From positions 62,001 through 126,000 of the forward strand of contig UQLS01000004.1 in NCBI GenBank assembly GCA_900541915.1: a DNA stretch of 64,000 nt, in the 5' to 3' direction. Positions within the stretch are counted from its first letter, which is position 1, and each line of letters starts with the position of its first letter. The notes below the pieces were generated by a model. The model saw nothing but the letters and a program-made list of their open reading frames with translations. It was not told where the DNA came from and searched no databases. The position numbers and the translations under genes are program-made. This DNA is from an uncultured Phascolarctobacterium sp. (lineage in GTDB: Bacteria > Bacillota > Negativicutes > Acidaminococcales > Acidaminococcaceae). This document shows, in pieces, positions 51,405 through 60,752 of the stretch.

Positions 51405-52213
51405 TATTTCTCCTCCTTCCCTGCTTCAGCTTCTTCCGGTGCAGTACCGTATCTCATGCGGTAGCATTTTTTGTACAGCCATTCAGTCATGGGCAGGCCC
51501 ATCCAGATGGACATATACAGACCGTCAAGACCGGAAAGCATGTTGCTGGCAGCGCCGAAAGCGGCAATCTGGTTAGCCATGTCAGGATACATAGCGCTCA
51601 GAGAGCCGACAGCGGCGGTCATCATGCTGGCAGAGCCAACACCTGCAGCCATCGCCAAAGCGTAAGGATGGAACGGCAGGGTGGAAGAAGCGATACTTGC
51701 CATAAGGCCGAAGAAGATGGTACCAAAAACGGTACCGGCGATATAAACGCCCATAACGCCGCGGCCTTCGCTGCCGTCCAGGCCAAAGCGTTCACCAATC
51801 AAGGCTACGTTAGGTTCACGGGCAATGGAGTGAGCCGCGCCGATGGTTTCGCGTTTCAGTCCCAAAAGTACAGCCACAGGTACGCCGATAAGTACGGTAC
51901 CCAGGTTGCCGAATTCCTGCAGAATCAGCGCCGGAGAAGCGGCGATAATCTTAGGCAGGGTAGGCCCTACGAGAGTGCCGTAGCGCGCCATGAGCAGCAT
52001 CAGGGTAATGCCCAAAAGAGCGCTGGCGTCGTGCATTTCTTTTTTGCCGGAAAGATTTAAGAATTTAGGTGTGGTCAGAATACCAATCATCAGCGCATAA
52101 AGCATGGGCAGCAATACGATGGTGCCTACGCCGATTTTAAAGGTATGAGCGCCGATAAGTTCAGCAACTATAATCAGCGCCAGAATGATTGCGTGCAGTT
52201 TGATATTATACAT
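51404..52213 (-). CDS. DUF3100 family membrane protein
   Basis: This 269-residue inner-membrane protein has about seven hydrophobic segments. It has H-D-A-S-A-L-L-G-I-T-L-M, the glycine-rich A-G-V-G-S-A-S-M-M-T-A-A-V and a C-terminal charged tail. The N-terminal L-H-A-I-I-L-A-L-I-I-V-A-E-L-I-G-A is DUF3100-like. The gene is in one operon with a small membrane protein and an M20 amidohydrolase, so the likely job is uptake of the amide substrate or export of its product (inference). Confidence 0.8.
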   Translation of the reverse strand: MYNIKLHAIILALIIVAELIGAHTFKIGVGTIVLLPMLYALMIGILTTPKFLNLSGKKEMHDASALLGITLMLLMARYGTLVGPTLPKIIAASPALILQEFGNLGTVLIGVPVAVLLGLKRETIGAAHSIAREPNVALIGERFGLDGSEGRGVMGVYIAGTVFGTIFFGLMASIASSTLPFHPYALAMAAGVGSASMMTAAVGSLSAMYPDMANQIAAFGAASNMLSGLDGLYMSIWMGLPMTEWLYKKCYRMRYGTAPEEAEAGKEEK

Positions 52214-52229
52214 TACATCCCCTCCTCAT

Positions 52230-53540
52230 TTATTTGCTGAAATAGCTGTCCAGCTTAGCAATATACTCTTCCTTAGTTAAAATAGGTTTAAAGTTTGCTA
52301 AAATCTCCTTAGCTTCAGCAGCGTCATCATACAAAAGGTCGATCAGTGTCATGGCAAAAGCCTTGGCAGGCAGCAGTACAGCCGCCTTAAAATCTACGAC
52401 CTTGAAGCTTTCCGTGTGCAGCAGTCCGTCGGTGCCGCCGATAAACGGATGAATAACAGGAATCAGATGAGAAACGTCACCCATATCAGTAGAAGCGCTG
52501 AAATGACCTGCGTCCTTAACAGCTACGTCCGGGAAAGCAGTCTGTGCATTTTCCACAAACAACTCATTCATGCGTTTATTACAGGACAGCGGCATCATGC
52601 CCGGCATGGTTTCAATAACGGTCTGAGCGCCTACTGCGTCGCCGCCGGCTTTCAGTGCAGCATCCACGCGGCTGTGAGTTCTGTCGATAGCATCCATGGT
52701 CTTAGCGCGTACATACAGCTCCATTCTTACGTCTGCCGGAACGGAGTTTACAATGTCGCCGCCTTTGGTGATGATAGGATGTACACGTACTACATCCTGT
52801 TCACGGAAGGTTTCGCGCAGTGCGTTAATACCCATTAGGCCCAGCATAGCCGCATTCAGAGCGTTAATGCCTTCATGTGGCGCATCGGCAGCGTGAGCAA
52901 CCTGGCCGATATAGCGTACAGTCTTGCCGACAAAGCCATTGCTGCTTTCACCTACGGAAACGGTAGGCTCCGGCATATTCTTATCGGCGTGCATCTGCAT
53001 AGCCATGTCGATGTCGTCAAAAGCGCCTTCATAGATCAGCTGTCCCTTGCCGCTCAAAAAGTGCAGCTTGCCTTCTTTAACCAGTTTTTTACGGAAGGCC
53101 AGTTCAATATATTCCTCGGCAGGTACGCCAAAGAATACGACGTCGCCTGCCAGATGCTTCAACGCATCGGATTTCATAATACCGCAGGCAGCACCCAGCA
53201 TGGAAGCAATCTGCAGATTATGACCGCAGGCATGGGCTGCGCCGGTCAGCGGATCAGCCTTGCAGCTGTCAGGACAGGTAATAGCGTCCAGTTCACCCAG
53301 CACTGCCGCCGTCGGGCCTTCTTTAGCGCCTTTAGCGCGGGCTTTGACACCGTTGATGGCAAGTCCCGTCTGAGGCTCAAGACCCAATTCGCGCATAAAT
53401 GCTGCTACCTTGGCAGCTGTCTTAACTTCCTTAAAGCCCAGCTCCGGTTCGTCAGCAATGCTGTCGGCAACATCCTTAATCTTATCTGCGTAAGCGTCAA
53501 TTACAGCGCAGACCTGTTGTTTAAGTTCTTCCTTATTCAA
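52230..53540 (-). CDS. M20 family amidohydrolase (AbgB-like)
   Basis: This 436-residue metal-dependent amidase has the metal-binding A-C-G-H-N-L-Q (about residues 108-114), G-V-P-A-E-E-Y near 140, and a later C-terminal H-P-F-I-G-G-T. The insertion domain (dimerisation) lies in the middle. It resembles the AbgB/p-aminobenzoyl-glutamate or N-acyl-amino-acid hydrolase group. The start at 53540 is preceded by AGAGAGGATGAGAG. It heads the DUF3100 operon. Confidence 0.9.
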   Translation of the reverse strand: MNKEELKQQVCAVIDAYADKIKDVADSIADEPELGFKEVKTAAKVAAFMRELGLEPQTGLAINGVKARAKGAKEGPTAAVLGELDAITCPDSCKADPLTGAAHACGHNLQIASMLGAACGIMKSDALKHLAGDVVFFGVPAEEYIELAFRKKLVKEGKLHFLSGKGQLIYEGAFDDIDMAMQMHADKNMPEPTVSVGESSNGFVGKTVRYIGQVAHAADAPHEGINALNAAMLGLMGINALRETFREQDVVRVHPIITKGGDIVNSVPADVRMELYVRAKTMDAIDRTHSRVDAALKAGGDAVGAQTVIETMPGMMPLSCNKRMNELFVENAQTAFPDVAVKDAGHFSASTDMGDVSHLIPVIHPFIGGTDGLLHTESFKVVDFKAAVLLPAKAFAMTLIDLLYDDAAEAKEILANFKPILTKEEYIAKLDSYFSK

Positions 53541-53891
53541 AATCTCTCATCCTCTCTGTTTCCATGTAAAAGCAAACGGGGCAGGCTACGCTGCCCCTTT
53601 GTTAAATTAACTTGTCAAAAAACATCAGTGCAAATCTCAGCTGCTGATTTACGTCTGCTGTCTTTAAAAAGCGCAGTTGTAATAGTTTTTAGCTGTATTT
53701 GCTTCTGTGCCTATATTGTATCATCTTACAATAATTTTAACAAGACCATTTGTACAATACTATAAGACTATGCAGTCAAAATTATTTTCTATCTTGACAA
53801 ATGTCTATATTTTTCATTTTTATTTACCTTTTTGCCGCGGCTATGCTAAAATATAATATCATTAAATATTTTTAAAGAAAGGAGCCTTTGC
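53541..53891. other. Intergenic region between the M20 operon and cysE
   Basis: A 351-bp divergent spacer. A perfect 7-bp hairpin GGGGCAG/CTGCCCC (53578-53597) lies 40 bp before the M20 start. On that strand it is followed by GTTTGCTTTT, so it could be an attenuator of the M20 operon. A cysE promoter candidate lies at 53823-53852. I recognised no known riboswitch or T-box. Confidence 0.45.
53823..53852 (+). promoter_or_regulatory. Candidate promoter of cysE
   Basis: TTTACC (53823-53828), 18 bp, and an extended -10 TG-C-TAAAAT (53844-53852), 40 bp before the cysE start. Confidence 0.45.
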
Positions 53892-54623
53892 ATGTTCCCT
53901 CAAATGAAACAAGATTTAAATGTCATTATGCAGCGTGACCCTGCTGTTAAGTCAAGGCTGGAGGCCGTGCTCTGTTATCCCGGGCTGCATGCCATCTGGC
54001 TCCATCGTATAGCCCACCATTTCTACAATAAAGGCTGGGTTGTACTCCCTCGTATGCTGAATACCTTTTCCCGTTTTCTGACGGGCATTGATATCCATCC
54101 CGGCGCCAAACTGGGTCCGGGACTTTTTATCGACCATGGCATGGGCCTCGTCATCGGCGAGACTGCCGAGCTGGGCAGCAACGTTACTCTGTACCAGGGC
54201 GTTACCCTGGGCGGTACCGGTAAGGAAAAAGGCAAGCGCCATCCTACTATAGGCAATAACGTAGTTATCTCCAGCGGTGCCAAGGTGCTTGGCTCTTTCA
54301 CTGTCGGTGACAATTCCAAAATCGGCAGCGGCAGCGTCGTTTTAAAGGAAGTACCTCCCAACTCTGTTGTTGTAGGTATTCCGGGACGTATCGTGGCCAA
54401 GGATGGCGTACGCGTCAGCTCCGCTACCGGCGAAGACCTGGTAGACTTAAACCATGACCGTCTGCCCGACCCCGTAGCCGACTACGAAGACCGTCTGGCA
54501 CGCCATATGGAAGAAATCAATAATCATCTGATGCAGCTGGAAAACCTTATTTACGGCCGGAAAGCTTCCGTCAGATACCAGGATACCGCAAAGCAAGATT
54601 CTGAAACAAAAAAAGAGGTATGA
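53892..54623 (+). CDS. cysE: Serine O-acetyltransferase
   Basis: This 243-residue enzyme makes O-acetylserine from serine and acetyl-CoA, the first step of cysteine synthesis. The N-terminal helices are followed by left-handed hexapeptide repeats. The catalytic D-I-H-P-G-A and the later I-D-H-G-M-G-L-V-I-G-E-T-A belong to this family, and G-G-T-G-K-E-K-G-K-R-H-P is the flexible loop. It starts behind AAAGGAG. The gene overlaps no neighbour and lies 4 bp before gltA; both are likely one operon. Confidence 0.96.
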   Translation: MFPQMKQDLNVIMQRDPAVKSRLEAVLCYPGLHAIWLHRIAHHFYNKGWVVLPRMLNTFSRFLTGIDIHPGAKLGPGLFIDHGMGLVIGETAELGSNVTLYQGVTLGGTGKEKGKRHPTIGNNVVISSGAKVLGSFTVGDNSKIGSGSVVLKEVPPNSVVVGIPGRIVAKDGVRVSSATGEDLVDLNHDRLPDPVADYEDRLARHMEEINNHLMQLENLIYGRKASVRYQDTAKQDSETKKEV

Positions 54624-54627
54624 AACC

Positions 54628-56001
54628 ATGAGCAGAACCATGACCACAGCCGAAGCTATCAGCGAGGCAAGACGCTGCCTGAACTGTGCCCGTCCTACCT
54701 GCCGTACCGGCTGCCCCATTGAAAACAACATCCCCCAGTTTATCCGCGCCCTGAGCGAAGGCAACATCGGCTCAGCCTATGAAATCATTTCCGAGCGCAG
54801 CAACCTGCCCGCTATCTGCGGACGCGTCTGCCCCCATGAACGCCAATGCGAAGCACACTGCGTGCTGACCAAGAAAAAATGCGGCATCGAGATCGGCAGT
54901 CTGGAAATGTTTGTTGCTGACTTTGCCCACGAAAACGATTTAAAACCCATCCCGCCCTCTACCGGCCAGCGCGGCAAGGTTGCCGTTATCGGTTCCGGCC
55001 CTGCCGGTCTTACCGTAGCAGGTGATCTGGCAAAGATGGATTTTGCCGTAACTATATTTGAAGCACAAAGCGAGCCCGGCGGCGTATTGCTGTTCGGCAT
55101 CCCGGAATTCCGTCTGCAAAAAGACGTTGTCCGCCGCGAGATTACCGAGCTGCTGCATTTGGGTGTAGAAATACGCACTAACCAACTGGCAGGCGTAGAC
55201 TTTACCGTAGACGACCTGTTTGCCCAGGGCTACGATGCTATCTTTATGGGCACCGGTACTTCCCTGCCCCGTACTCTGGACATTCCGGGCAAGGAGCTGA
55301 CCGGCATCCTTACCGCAACCTATTTTCTGCGCACTGTCGTACTTGCCGACAGCGGCAAGCTGGATGAAAGCGAAACCGTGCTGCACACCGGCGATAACGT
55401 TATCGTCGTAGGCGCCGGCAACGTAGCTATGGACGCTGCCCGTACCGCCGTAAGACGCGGCGCGAAAAATGTCAGCGTCGTTTATCATAAGAGCGAGGAC
55501 CATATCTCTGCGCTGCCGTCAGAATACAATGCTGCTGTTAAGGAAGGCGTACAGTTTAACTTTCTCAAACAGCCCATGGCTTATCTGAACAAAAAGCAGA
55601 TGCGCGCGCTCAACAATATCCGCCGCCATCCCTGCAAGGCAGACGAAACCGAAGTAGCAGGCCTGCTGCTGCAGAATATTACCCAGACTGCTGACGGCCA
55701 GTTCATCGCCGAAGGCGGCCAGGAAGTAATGCCCTGCGACTGCGTTATCCTCGCAGTTGGTCAAAAGCCTGCTGCCCGCATTGTTTCTACTACTAAAGGC
55801 ATCCAGGTAGATGACCGTGGCTTTGTCATCACCCGCGAACGCCCCTACGGCATGACGACTCGCCCCGGCGTTTTCAGCAGCGGCGACGTAGTACACGGCC
55901 CGGCAACCGTCGTACTGGCTATGAAAGAATCCAAGAAAGTAGCCACCGGCATTGCTCAATACATTGACGCTAAAAAACTGCTGGCAGACTGTGTAGAATA
56001 A
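54628..56001 (+). CDS. gltA: NADPH-dependent glutamate synthase small-subunit-type oxidoreductase
   Basis: This 457-residue FAD protein has N-terminal cysteine sets C-L-N-C-x4-C-x3-C-P and C-G-R-V-C-P-x4-C-x3-C for two [4Fe-4S] clusters. The FAD motif V-I-G-S-G-P-A-G-L and the NAD(P) motif V-V-G-A-G-N-V-A-M-D follow. The stand-alone (homotetrameric) form without a large subunit is common in anaerobes and can act as glutamate synthase-like or NfnB-type ferredoxin:NADP reductase; no gltB partner is in this window. Cotranscription with cysE hints at a role in amino-acid/sulphur assimilation. Confidence 0.9.
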   Translation: MSRTMTTAEAISEARRCLNCARPTCRTGCPIENNIPQFIRALSEGNIGSAYEIISERSNLPAICGRVCPHERQCEAHCVLTKKKCGIEIGSLEMFVADFAHENDLKPIPPSTGQRGKVAVIGSGPAGLTVAGDLAKMDFAVTIFEAQSEPGGVLLFGIPEFRLQKDVVRREITELLHLGVEIRTNQLAGVDFTVDDLFAQGYDAIFMGTGTSLPRTLDIPGKELTGILTATYFLRTVVLADSGKLDESETVLHTGDNVIVVGAGNVAMDAARTAVRRGAKNVSVVYHKSEDHISALPSEYNAAVKEGVQFNFLKQPMAYLNKKQMRALNNIRRHPCKADETEVAGLLLQNITQTADGQFIAEGGQEVMPCDCVILAVGQKPAARIVSTTKGIQVDDRGFVITRERPYGMTTRPGVFSSGDVVHGPATVVLAMKESKKVATGIAQYIDAKKLLADCVE

Positions 56002-56010
56002 AAGTAAAAC

Positions 56011-56047
56011 AAAAAGCTCAGTCCCTTACGGGACTGAGCTTTTTTTA
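56011..56047. terminator. Bidirectional terminator between gltA and cstA
   Basis: The stem AAGCTCAGTCCC/GGGACTGAGCTT with a TTAC loop and T7. Confidence 0.9.
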
Positions 56048-56078
56048 TGTTATTTTACATTAAAGGCAGGATTATTAT

Positions 56079-57677
56079 TTATTCGGATTTGCTGCTTTTC
56101 AGCGCGCCATAGGCTTCTTTCAGAAGCGCTGCGGTCAGAATAAGCAGGATGACGGAAATACCGGTAACGATAGGATTTGCATTGTCAGACAGAATCATCT
56201 GCACGAGGGCAACAATGGTAGTAACCAGCATGAAGCCCATGGGATACATAATAAAGCCTGCATCCTTTTTCAGAGCACGGATTACCCAAACACCCAGTGC
56301 CAGCAATGCAATGGCAGCAACCAGCTGGTTGGTAGCGCCAAATACAGGCCAAATCATCTGCCAAGCAGCCACCTTACCGGTCTTAACAAAGATGAGCGCC
56401 AGTGCTACGGCAACGCTGATAGCAGTAGCCAGATATTTGTTCAGGCTCATACCGGTGAATTCCTGCAGCTGATAACGTGCCAGACGAGTTGCAGTATCAA
56501 GAGAAGTAAGAATGAAGGAGTTCAAAGCCAAAAGACCGATAGCAGTACCCAAGCGAGGAGAAATTCCCAGCAGAGTTGCAAACTGACCCAGGCCCTGTCC
56601 ATAAACAACAGTGGGGCCGCCTTTAGGCATATCGCCCAGCATCATAATGGTACCCAGTGCGATAACGCCAACCACACCTTCCAGCAGCATTGCGCCATAA
56701 CCAACGGCAACAGCGTCAGTTTCGCGGGAAAGCTGTTTGGAAGTAGTCCCGGAAGCTACCAGAGAGTGGAAGCCGGAAATAGCACCGCAGGCAACGGTAA
56801 TAAAGAGCAGCGGCCACAGCCAGTCGCCGGCCGGAGTAATAAAGCCTTTGAAAGCCGGCAGCTTAACTTCATAGCCTGCACCGCCGAAAATCATACCTAC
56901 GCCGCCCAGGAATACCGAGAAGTACAGCATATAGGAAGCCAGGTAGTCACGAGGCTGCAATAACAGCCATACCGGCAGGATAGAAGCAGCGAAGATATAG
57001 GCAATCAATACCCAGCGCCAGAAATCAACGCTCATGGCAAAGGTAGCCTGTACCCAGGTACTGTCAATACCAAATACCAGCGCGCCGAACAAAATCGGAA
57101 TCATGATAATGGTGCTGATTTTCAGAGAAATATTGAAACGATAAATGGCTACACCGAAAACCATCGCCATGAAGATGTACAAGGTAGCAGTAAACGCAAC
57201 CGCCGGATCAGCCGCAAAAGTCTGCGCTGCCAGTTCCAGGAATACTGCGATAACCAGCGTCAGGCTCAGCCAGGTAAAAGCCAGAAACAGCTTATGACCA
57301 CGCGCGCCAATCCATTGACGGACAACCTCGCCGATGGACATGCCCTTATGACGGATGGAAGCAACCAAAGCACCCATGTCATGCACGCCGCCGAAGAAAA
57401 TACAGCCTACGATAATCCACAAAAAAGTAGGCAGCCAGCCCAGTACAGCAGCTGCTGCAATCGGTCCGACAACAGGGCCGGCACCGGCGATGGAAGCAAA
57501 GTGATGTCCCATCAGCACGGCAGGATGCGCCGGGCAGTAGTCAATATTATCCTGAAACTCTTTCGCCGGAGTTTCTTTTTTGGGGTCAAGTCCGTAAAAA
57601 CGGCTCTGAAAGCCGCCATACCATTTATAGGCAATGGCAAAGCATACCAGAGTAATGATAAATAATGCCAATAACAT
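56079..57677 (-). CDS. cstA: CstA family pyruvate/peptide carrier (carbon starvation protein)
   Basis: This 532-residue inner-membrane protein has about 14-16 hydrophobic segments. The CstA signatures are H-F-A-S-I-A-G-A-G-P-V-V-G-P near residue 55-70, C-I-F-F-G-G-V-H-D-M and A-C-G-A-I-S-G-F-H. It is the short form of CstA/BtsT, which imports pyruvate or peptides under starvation in other bacteria. It is 37 bp downstream of the CHAD-operon gene, so it may be part of that transcript. The start follows AAGGGAAGG. Confidence 0.93.
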   Translation of the reverse strand: MLLALFIITLVCFAIAYKWYGGFQSRFYGLDPKKETPAKEFQDNIDYCPAHPAVLMGHHFASIAGAGPVVGPIAAAAVLGWLPTFLWIIVGCIFFGGVHDMGALVASIRHKGMSIGEVVRQWIGARGHKLFLAFTWLSLTLVIAVFLELAAQTFAADPAVAFTATLYIFMAMVFGVAIYRFNISLKISTIIMIPILFGALVFGIDSTWVQATFAMSVDFWRWVLIAYIFAASILPVWLLLQPRDYLASYMLYFSVFLGGVGMIFGGAGYEVKLPAFKGFITPAGDWLWPLLFITVACGAISGFHSLVASGTTSKQLSRETDAVAVGYGAMLLEGVVGVIALGTIMMLGDMPKGGPTVVYGQGLGQFATLLGISPRLGTAIGLLALNSFILTSLDTATRLARYQLQEFTGMSLNKYLATAISVAVALALIFVKTGKVAAWQMIWPVFGATNQLVAAIALLALGVWVIRALKKDAGFIMYPMGFMLVTTIVALVQMILSDNANPIVTGISVILLILTAALLKEAYGALKSSKSE

Positions 57678-57714
57678 TTTTATTACCTTCCCTTATTAAA
57701 AATATAGTCCAACA

Positions 57715-58095
57715 TCAGTCTTTCTGTTCCGCCAAATAAATCAAATCCGCAAATCTTTTTTCCTTATCTCCTTTCCTGTAATGTAAAATTTCCAGCCAGC
57801 CTTTTAATCCCAGCCAGTATGATTTGACCTGCAATTCTGAAAATTTACTGTCTGCCAGCAGGAAACGATGCTTCATCACATCCTCCTGCGGTTTCCAGTT
57901 ATCTTTCAGCCATTGGGCCGAATCCTTGCCCTGATGCTCGGTAATGATATAGTCCTCGGCACTGTAACGGCCGATTTCCCCAGCCAGGCAATCTTTAACA
58001 AAATCCATACGCCGATGCCATCCGCGCATCCCGCCGCCTTCCCACGGCTCAAAGCCGTAGTCGGCAAGCATGGCAGTCCATTGCTCCATGTTCAT
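57715..58095 (-). CDS. Hypothetical protein in the CHAD operon
   Basis: I do not recognise this 126-residue soluble protein, which is rich in tryptophan and charged residues. Its ATG at 58095 overlaps the TGA of the CHAD gene (ATGA-type), behind AGGAGGAAT. It is therefore translationally coupled to CHAD. The open frame upstream belongs to the CHAD gene. Confidence 0.65.
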   Translation of the reverse strand: MNMEQWTAMLADYGFEPWEGGGMRGWHRRMDFVKDCLAGEIGRYSAEDYIITEHQGKDSAQWLKDNWKPQEDVMKHRFLLADSKFSELQVKSYWLGLKGWLEILHYRKGDKEKRFADLIYLAEQKD

Positions 58096-59372
58096 CACAG
58101 ATATTCCTCCTGCCATTCCTGCAGGCAGCAGCTGAAGTCTTCCCAAATCTCCGGCAGACTGGTCAGGACGGCTTCGCTTCTGGCGCTGTCCCATCCACGG
58201 AACATGGCGCCTTCACAGCGCAGCTCGGCATTGTCCTTATTAGCAGCAACAATATCTTCGATAAGCTGGTCGTTGATATAGTTATCGTGCAGCAGTCCCA
58301 GCATATCCTGCAAATTTTTCAGACGGCGCAGCAAAACCGGCGTAACGGTAATTTCCGGTGCCGCCTGCAAAGCATAACGAAAACGTTTTATCTTAATCCT
58401 AATTTTATGCAGCTGCTCCATATCCTCCACATCTGGATAACGTTCCGGCAGCAGAAGCAGCTTATCACACCAGGCGGAAAGCCGCTGCCGCAGAAAGCTG
58501 CGCAGCCGCAGCTGACGCATTTCTTTATTCAGAGGCAGACTGTACAGCATAAGTAGAAAGTCCAGCAAAGCAGCAGTCATGGCATTGATACTGCTCAGAT
58601 GCAGCACCTTTTTAGCCTGACGCTGTCTGCGTTCCTGCAGCAGCTGCTCCAGCTCCAGCGGCTGTTCAGCATCCTCCTGCCTGCTGCGGTGAATCTTCAT
58701 GCAGGTCATCAGTGCCACATCATACTCTCGAGCACCCCCCAGCATGTCCGTCCATTTCTTGAATTCTGCTTTCCAGTACAGCAGCTTGGCCTCGGGCAGA
58801 AGCGGCTTAAACAGTGCCAGTGAAGAACGCAGACGGCGCAGCTTAACGCGCAGCTGCCGCACCGATGGTTTTTCACCGGGCTGCTGCAGAAAAACTCCCC
58901 ACAACTTGCTGACATTGTACACCTGCACCGGTAGATGACAGTTCAAGACAGTTACCACACTGTCTTCATCATATAAGGGCTGCTCTTCTATTTTGAAACG
59001 GCCGCGCTGCTGCTGCAAACGCAAGAGCAGATCAGGTTCTTCCAAAACAAAATGCAGCTTGCCGCCCAGCAGCTTTTTCAATATTCTCTGTACCGCCGGC
59101 AGACTGCGGTTATCATATTCAATAACCACGTCATTTACAGGCAGCAACCTGTCGCTGACTACCATAATGCCGCTGAGACAAATTACCTTATAATCCTTAC
59201 TGCCCGGCACGGAAAATTTATAGCTGCTGTATTTCAGCATATCGTTGTCCGGCAGATACTTTTCTTTCTGCCTTGTTTTTTCTGCGGCCAGCGGCAGAAT
59301 TTTCTTTACTGCATCCAGCAGCTGGCCCTTATTTTTGACATTAATACCATGCAGGCAGATTTTATGTTTCAT
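58095..59372 (-). CDS. CHAD domain protein
   Basis: This 425-residue protein has a unique N-terminal part (about 1-150) followed by a CHAD-type helical domain (about 165-425). The characteristic basic/histidine residues are in R-Q-L-R-V-K-L-R-R-L-R-S-S-L and I-R-I-K-I-K-R-F-R-Y-A-L. The CHAD domain binds polyphosphate or works with CYTH triphosphatases. Neither the N-terminal part nor the position inside a dehydrogenase operon defines the role. It starts 8 bp after the 2-hydroxyacid dehydrogenase stop. Confidence 0.85.
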   Translation of the reverse strand: MKHKICLHGINVKNKGQLLDAVKKILPLAAEKTRQKEKYLPDNDMLKYSSYKFSVPGSKDYKVICLSGIMVVSDRLLPVNDVVIEYDNRSLPAVQRILKKLLGGKLHFVLEEPDLLLRLQQQRGRFKIEEQPLYDEDSVVTVLNCHLPVQVYNVSKLWGVFLQQPGEKPSVRQLRVKLRRLRSSLALFKPLLPEAKLLYWKAEFKKWTDMLGGAREYDVALMTCMKIHRSRQEDAEQPLELEQLLQERRQRQAKKVLHLSSINAMTAALLDFLLMLYSLPLNKEMRQLRLRSFLRQRLSAWCDKLLLLPERYPDVEDMEQLHKIRIKIKRFRYALQAAPEITVTPVLLRRLKNLQDMLGLLHDNYINDQLIEDIVAANKDNAELRCEGAMFRGWDSARSEAVLTSLPEIWEDFSCCLQEWQEEYL

Positions 59373-59380
59373 AGTCCAGT

Positions 59381-60367
59381 CTATTCCTTAATTTCATTAA
59401 CCTGTGCCGGCAGCCGTTCACCGCGCAGTCCGGCCAAGATATTTTCCGCCGTTAAAAGTGCCATAGCGTCGCGTGTTTCCGTAGTAGATGAAGCTATATG
59501 CGGCGTTACGGTTACATTGGGCAGCGTAAGCAGCTCATGCTCTCCCGGCAGTGGTTCCGGTTCGGTAACATCCAGCGCCGCCGCTGCCAGTCTGCCTTCT
59601 TTAAGTGCCAGATACAGTGCATGAGTATCTACAACTGCGCCTCTGGCTACATTAATAAAGGATGCTGTAGGCTTCATCATAGCAAAAGTCCGCTCATTAA
59701 ACATGCCTTTGGTAGAAGGATTCAGTGTTACCGCCGCCACGACAAAATCTGACTGCGCCAATAAATCCTCCAGCTCCGCATAACTCACACCCAGCTGCGC
59801 TTCATCACTGCGGCGGTGCCTGTTGTGATAAATAACGCGCATCTTGCTGGCCTGCGCACGCAGAGCGATTTCCTGTCCAATGCCGCCCATGCCTACGATG
59901 CCCAGCGTCTTGCCTGCCAGGTCACTGCCAAAGCCAAGGCCGCGGCGCTGCCCCCACAAGCCGCTTTTAACATGCTCGCTGCCGCGCACAATGTGACGGG
60001 CACAGTCAATAATCAGTCCGTAGGCCAGGTCTGCCACAGCGTCATTAAGCACGCCCGGCGTATTGCCGACTTTGATGCCCCGTGCTGTGCAGGCAGCAAC
60101 ATCTATATTGTCATAGCCTACAGAAGCCTGTGCGATAACTTTCAGTTTCGGCGCCTTCTCCAGCAAAGCAGCATCAATCTTAATATTGCCCGCGGAATAA
60201 AGCGCATCGGCCTGGGCCAGCCAGCTGTCAAACTGCTCTGCCGGTACGCGGCCTCCCTGCTGCCAGGACAGAAGCTCTACCTGTTCATTGAGCAAATCAA
60301 ATGCAGGCTGACGCATCTTGCCGCTGGCGGCAACAATGTATTGCTTTAAGTTCTCCAAACTGCTCAC
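59381..60367 (-). CDS. D-isomer-specific 2-hydroxyacid dehydrogenase
   Basis: This 328-residue NAD(P)-dependent enzyme has the nucleotide-binding G-M-G-G-I-G-Q-E-I-A-L-R-A near residue 155. The catalytic Arg and Glu are in N-V-A-R-G-A-V-V-D and L-D-V-T-E-P-E-P, and the catalytic His is in T-P-H-I-A-S-S-T. It is of the glyoxylate/hydroxypyruvate reductase or D-glycerate dehydrogenase type; the substrate is not certain. The start overlaps the stop of the VOC gene by 4 bp. Confidence 0.93.
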   Translation of the reverse strand: MSSLENLKQYIVAASGKMRQPAFDLLNEQVELLSWQQGGRVPAEQFDSWLAQADALYSAGNIKIDAALLEKAPKLKVIAQASVGYDNIDVAACTARGIKVGNTPGVLNDAVADLAYGLIIDCARHIVRGSEHVKSGLWGQRRGLGFGSDLAGKTLGIVGMGGIGQEIALRAQASKMRVIYHNRHRRSDEAQLGVSYAELEDLLAQSDFVVAAVTLNPSTKGMFNERTFAMMKPTASFINVARGAVVDTHALYLALKEGRLAAAALDVTEPEPLPGEHELLTLPNVTVTPHIASSTTETRDAMALLTAENILAGLRGERLPAQVNEIKE

Positions 60368-60738
60368 CCCTTTTGTGCCGGGACGATTTCCAACCAGTAA
60401 TTATCAGGATCGGCGATAAAATAAATGCCCATTGCCTTGTTTTCGTATACAATGCAGCCCATGGCTTTATGCTTTTCATAAGCTGCTTCAAAGTCTTCCA
60501 CTACGAAAGCCAGATGAAATTCGTTCTCACCCAGATTATAAGGCTCTTTGCGGTCGCGCAGCCAGGTCAGTTCCAGCTGATGTGGTGTTTTACCGTCAGT
60601 AAGATACACCAGTACAAAGCTGCCGTCTTCCGGCTCAAAGCGGCGTGCTTCCTTAAGATTCAAAGCTTCCTTGTAAAAAGCAAGACTTTTTTCCAAATCC
60701 AAAACGTTAAAATTATTATGTGCAAAAGTAAATTCCAT
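60364..60738 (-). CDS. VOC/glyoxalase family protein
   Basis: This 124-residue metalloprotein resembles lactoylglutathione lyase. Metal-ligand residues are in T-F-A-H-N-N-F-N-V-x-D-L-E-K-S-L and the C-terminal D-P-D-N-Y-W-L-E-I. I chose the ATG at 60738 behind AGAGGG; the first 10 upstream codons are not needed. The gene is between DUF456 and the dehydrogenase gene in a coupled operon, compatible with methylglyoxal or 2-oxoaldehyde chemistry. Confidence 0.9.
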   Translation of the reverse strand: MEFTFAHNNFNVLDLEKSLAFYKEALNLKEARRFEPEDGSFVLVYLTDGKTPHQLELTWLRDRKEPYNLGENEFHLAFVVEDFEAAYEKHKAMGCIVYENKAMGIYFIADPDNYWLEIVPAQKG

Positions 60739-60752
60739 GTTTTTCCCTCTCT

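Noticed and set aside
53541..53891. A T-box or S-box riboswitch before cysE
   Set aside because: I looked for the TGGNACCGCG T-box motif and the SAM core and found neither.
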